Source: JAJDOJ01 sp034722015 (GTDB lineage: Bacteria > Pseudomonadota > Gammaproteobacteria > JAJDOJ01). Taken from it: a DNA stretch of 23,416 bases. The notes under the pieces are model-generated. The model had not been told where the DNA came from, did no database searches, and saw only the letters and a program-made list of their open reading frames with translations. The translations under genes were made by a program, and so were the position numbers. Shown piece by piece: positions 22,143-23,416 of the stretch (the first letter of the stretch is position 1; every line of letters begins with the position of its first letter). The DNA is taken from positions 1-23,416 of the forward strand of contig JAYENI010000239.1 of assembly GCA_034722015.1 (NCBI GenBank). Reading direction: 5' to 3'.

Positions 22143-22804
22143 CCTTTACCTCCCTTTCCCTTACGTTGCGGTAAATTGCTACCATATAGCTCGCCGGCGA
22201 GGCTGTAAATCTCTCTGGCGGCCTTGCTCATCGGCTGCATTTCAAAAACGGACAGGCCCTCGCTGAAAGAACGCCGATACGCCGTACGCTGGTACAGTTT
22301 GGTCTTGAGCGGGGTAATGCCGGGCAGCATCTCCAGCGCTTCGAGGGTTTCTCCCGTCTCACGAACGAAAACGTGGGTGTCCGCCCGGTTGATGAATCCG
22401 AGGACATCGGGCAGGGCGCCGCCACTCCCCCGGATTTCGCGAATCATTTTCAGAAATCGCTGTGTCGACCAGACATCAGCCTGACTCGGCGGAACCGGGA
22501 CGATAATGCGGTCCGCGATGGCCAGCGCCTGACGCATCGATTCCATGTCGGAAGTGCCGACGTCAACCAGCGCCTCCACCCCGTCGAGCGAGCCCGGCGA
22601 GAGATCCTGAAGGGTGTGGTCCAGTTCGATATCGGGTGTATAACCTTCCTCCCGGCGGATTTCCACGACGTCGGTCAGTGTCAGTTGCGGATCGAGATCG
22701 AACAACCGGACCTTGTGGCCTTTGATCGCCAGCCAGACCGCCAGGTTGAAATTGACGGTACTCTTGCCGGTACCGCCCTTGAGATTGGCAATCACCGTGA
22801 TCAT
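22139..22804 (-). CDS. Orphan ParA/MinD-family ATPase
   Basis: A 221-residue cytosolic ATPase of the ParA/MinD superfamily. The deviant Walker A motif KGGTGKST (residues 9-16) carries the signature Lys, and FDLDPQLTLTDV follows near 35-46. The hydrolysis region VDVGTSDM is near 81-88 and PVPPSQADVWS near 104-114. There is no N-terminal DNA-binding extension, so it is of the short type used to position plasmids, chromosomes or protein cargos. No parB neighbour is visible, which argues against classical chromosome partition. The next gene is a coupled small membrane protein. A 17-bp palindrome lies 31-47 bases upstream. The Shine-Dalgarno sequence is weak. Cargo unknown. Confidence 0.9.
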   Translation of the reverse strand: MITVIANLKGGTGKSTVNFNLAVWLAIKGHKVRLFDLDPQLTLTDVVEIRREEGYTPDIELDHTLQDLSPGSLDGVEALVDVGTSDMESMRQALAIADRIIVPVPPSQADVWSTQRFLKMIREIRGSGGALPDVLGFINRADTHVFVRETGETLEALEMLPGITPLKTKLYQRTAYRRSFSEGLSVFEMQPMSKAAREIYSLAGELYGSNLPQRKGKGGKG

Positions 22805-23120
22805 CGCAATGGTTCGCCCGTCTCGTCAGGTACCGTGTCGACGGTCGACACCAATCTCACCCCGGGCGCATTGACGGCAGGGTCAGGCGCTCGAGTGATC
22901 GTACGGCAGAAAACGGGGCTCAAACCGGACACGCTCGGCCGGAATCCCGAGGGTACGGGTACGGCGGACACGCCACAGGCAACCCGGAATTGTCGTGCGT
23001 TCCCGCACTTGTCGTCATGAGCGTGACCGGTCGCGACGGGGAGCTTCACGCTGCGGATTAACTTCAATCGTTTGGTCCCCTTTGCGTGCATCGGGCGCCC
23101 ACGGCACCTGACGGGAAAGT
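22805..23120. other. 316-base region upstream of parA
   Basis: Between the end of the Tyr/Pro/Gly-rich gene and parA I see no gene. The region holds the 17-bp palindrome at 22835-22851. I found no clear sigma-70 promoter. A GGGCGCCC dyad lies at about 23093-23100, close after the upstream gene. Minus-strand frames across it lack starts and motifs. Confidence 0.4.
22835..22851. promoter_or_regulatory. Perfect palindrome upstream of parA, possible operator or partition site
   Basis: GTGTCGACGGTCGACAC has two 8-bp arms around one central base and contains two GTCGAC units. It ends 31 bases before the parA start codon. It does not match the known chromosomal parS consensus (TGTTTCACGTGAAACA-like). 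A repressor operator or an unusual partition site are both possible. Confidence 0.45.
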
Positions 23121-23416
23121 TTACCAAGTGGGAAGCAAACCGGAGCCGTAGAGGGGGAATATTGGCGGAATCGGATTGCCGACTCCACCGTAGCCCGGAG
23201 TCTGTAAACCGGTCCCTGTATACGGGACATAACCACCCGCACCGTAGTTGGGGTAGTTTCCTGGAGGTACGGCCTGATAACCGGTCCGGGGCATTTGTCG
23301 GTCCTGCCTGCGCCCGTTATATGGATCGTATTGCTCTCCCGGGTACCCAAGAGATTCAGGTGAGGGGGGATATCCTGGTCTACCGCCGGATGGCGAACCA
23401 ATCCATGGGTTGTACC
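23121..23416 (-). CDS. Tyr/Pro/Gly-rich low-complexity protein, C-terminal part (cut by window edge)
   Basis: The last 97 codons of a gene entering from the right edge, ending in TAA at 23121. The frame reads YNPWIGSPSG, GRPGYPPSPE, then NYPNYGAGGYVPYTG and TPGYGGVGNP, finishing PLYGSGLLPTW. Tyr, Pro and Gly dominate, with irregular PGY/YG repeats, and the other frames do not show this bias. Such composition fits secreted or envelope structural proteins. Sulfur globule proteins of purple sulfur bacteria are Gly/Asn/aromatic-rich and comparable in style, but this one has more Pro and I cannot claim homology. The N-terminus and any signal peptide lie outside the window. It is upstream of parA on the same strand. 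Confidence 0.75.
   Translation of the reverse strand, partial: YNPWIGSPSGGRPGYPPSPESLGYPGEQYDPYNGRRQDRQMPRTGYQAVPPGNYPNYGAGGYVPYTGTGLQTPGYGGVGNPIPPIFPLYGSGLLPTW

Noticed and set aside
23015..23401. Minus-strand frame of 128 codons at the right end
   Set aside because: The alternative frame ending at 23121 shows strong Tyr/Pro/Gly bias and a clean stop, so this frame is its shadow.

Overview
The window looks like a chromosomal segment of a moderately GC-rich gammaproteobacterium. Its core genes read like those of Pseudomonas and Escherichia coli, and their order follows two blocks known from Pseudomonas aeruginosa: ychF-pth-rplY-prs-ispE-lolB-TPR lipoprotein / hemA-prfA-prmC, and gatB-gatA-gatC / mreB-mreC-mreD. 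The lineage cannot be fixed from the sequence. A Chromatiales-like, possibly sulfur-oxidising bacterium is a guess from the accessory genes at the right end.

Layout. Positions 1-124 hold the start of a lipoprotein gene that runs off the left edge, followed by about 640 bases with no convincing gene. From 765 to 8239 everything lies on the minus strand: TPR lipoprotein (LbcA-like), lolB, ispE, tRNA-Gln, prs, rplY, pth, ychF and tRNA-Met. Short gaps and a 4-base overlap suggest co-transcription of several of these. From 8548 to 11853 hemA, prfA and prmC run on the plus strand and link the first step of tetrapyrrole synthesis to release factor 1 and its methyltransferase. A convergent flavodoxin-fold quinone reductase follows. 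The gatCAB amidotransferase operon (minus) and the mreBCD cell-shape operon (plus) diverge from a shared region near 16142-16301.

The right end (19236-23416, minus strand) is accessory and less familiar. In transcription order it holds a Tyr/Pro/Gly-rich protein cut by the window edge, an orphan ParA ATPase, a tiny membrane protein overlapping parA by four bases, a membrane-anchored DUF302 protein and a two-helix dynamin/EHD-like GTPase. This set is the best candidate for an undescribed system. A membrane or compartment positioning and remodelling role is only inference.

Notable non-coding structure: two 159-bp copies of a MITE-like element with imperfect terminal inverted repeats sit between gatA and gatB and between mreB and mreC, both in the same orientation relative to host transcription. 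The 3' end of tRNA-Gln and its flank are duplicated. mreC appears to start at a near-cognate ATC codon, and a perfect 17-bp palindrome lies just upstream of parA.
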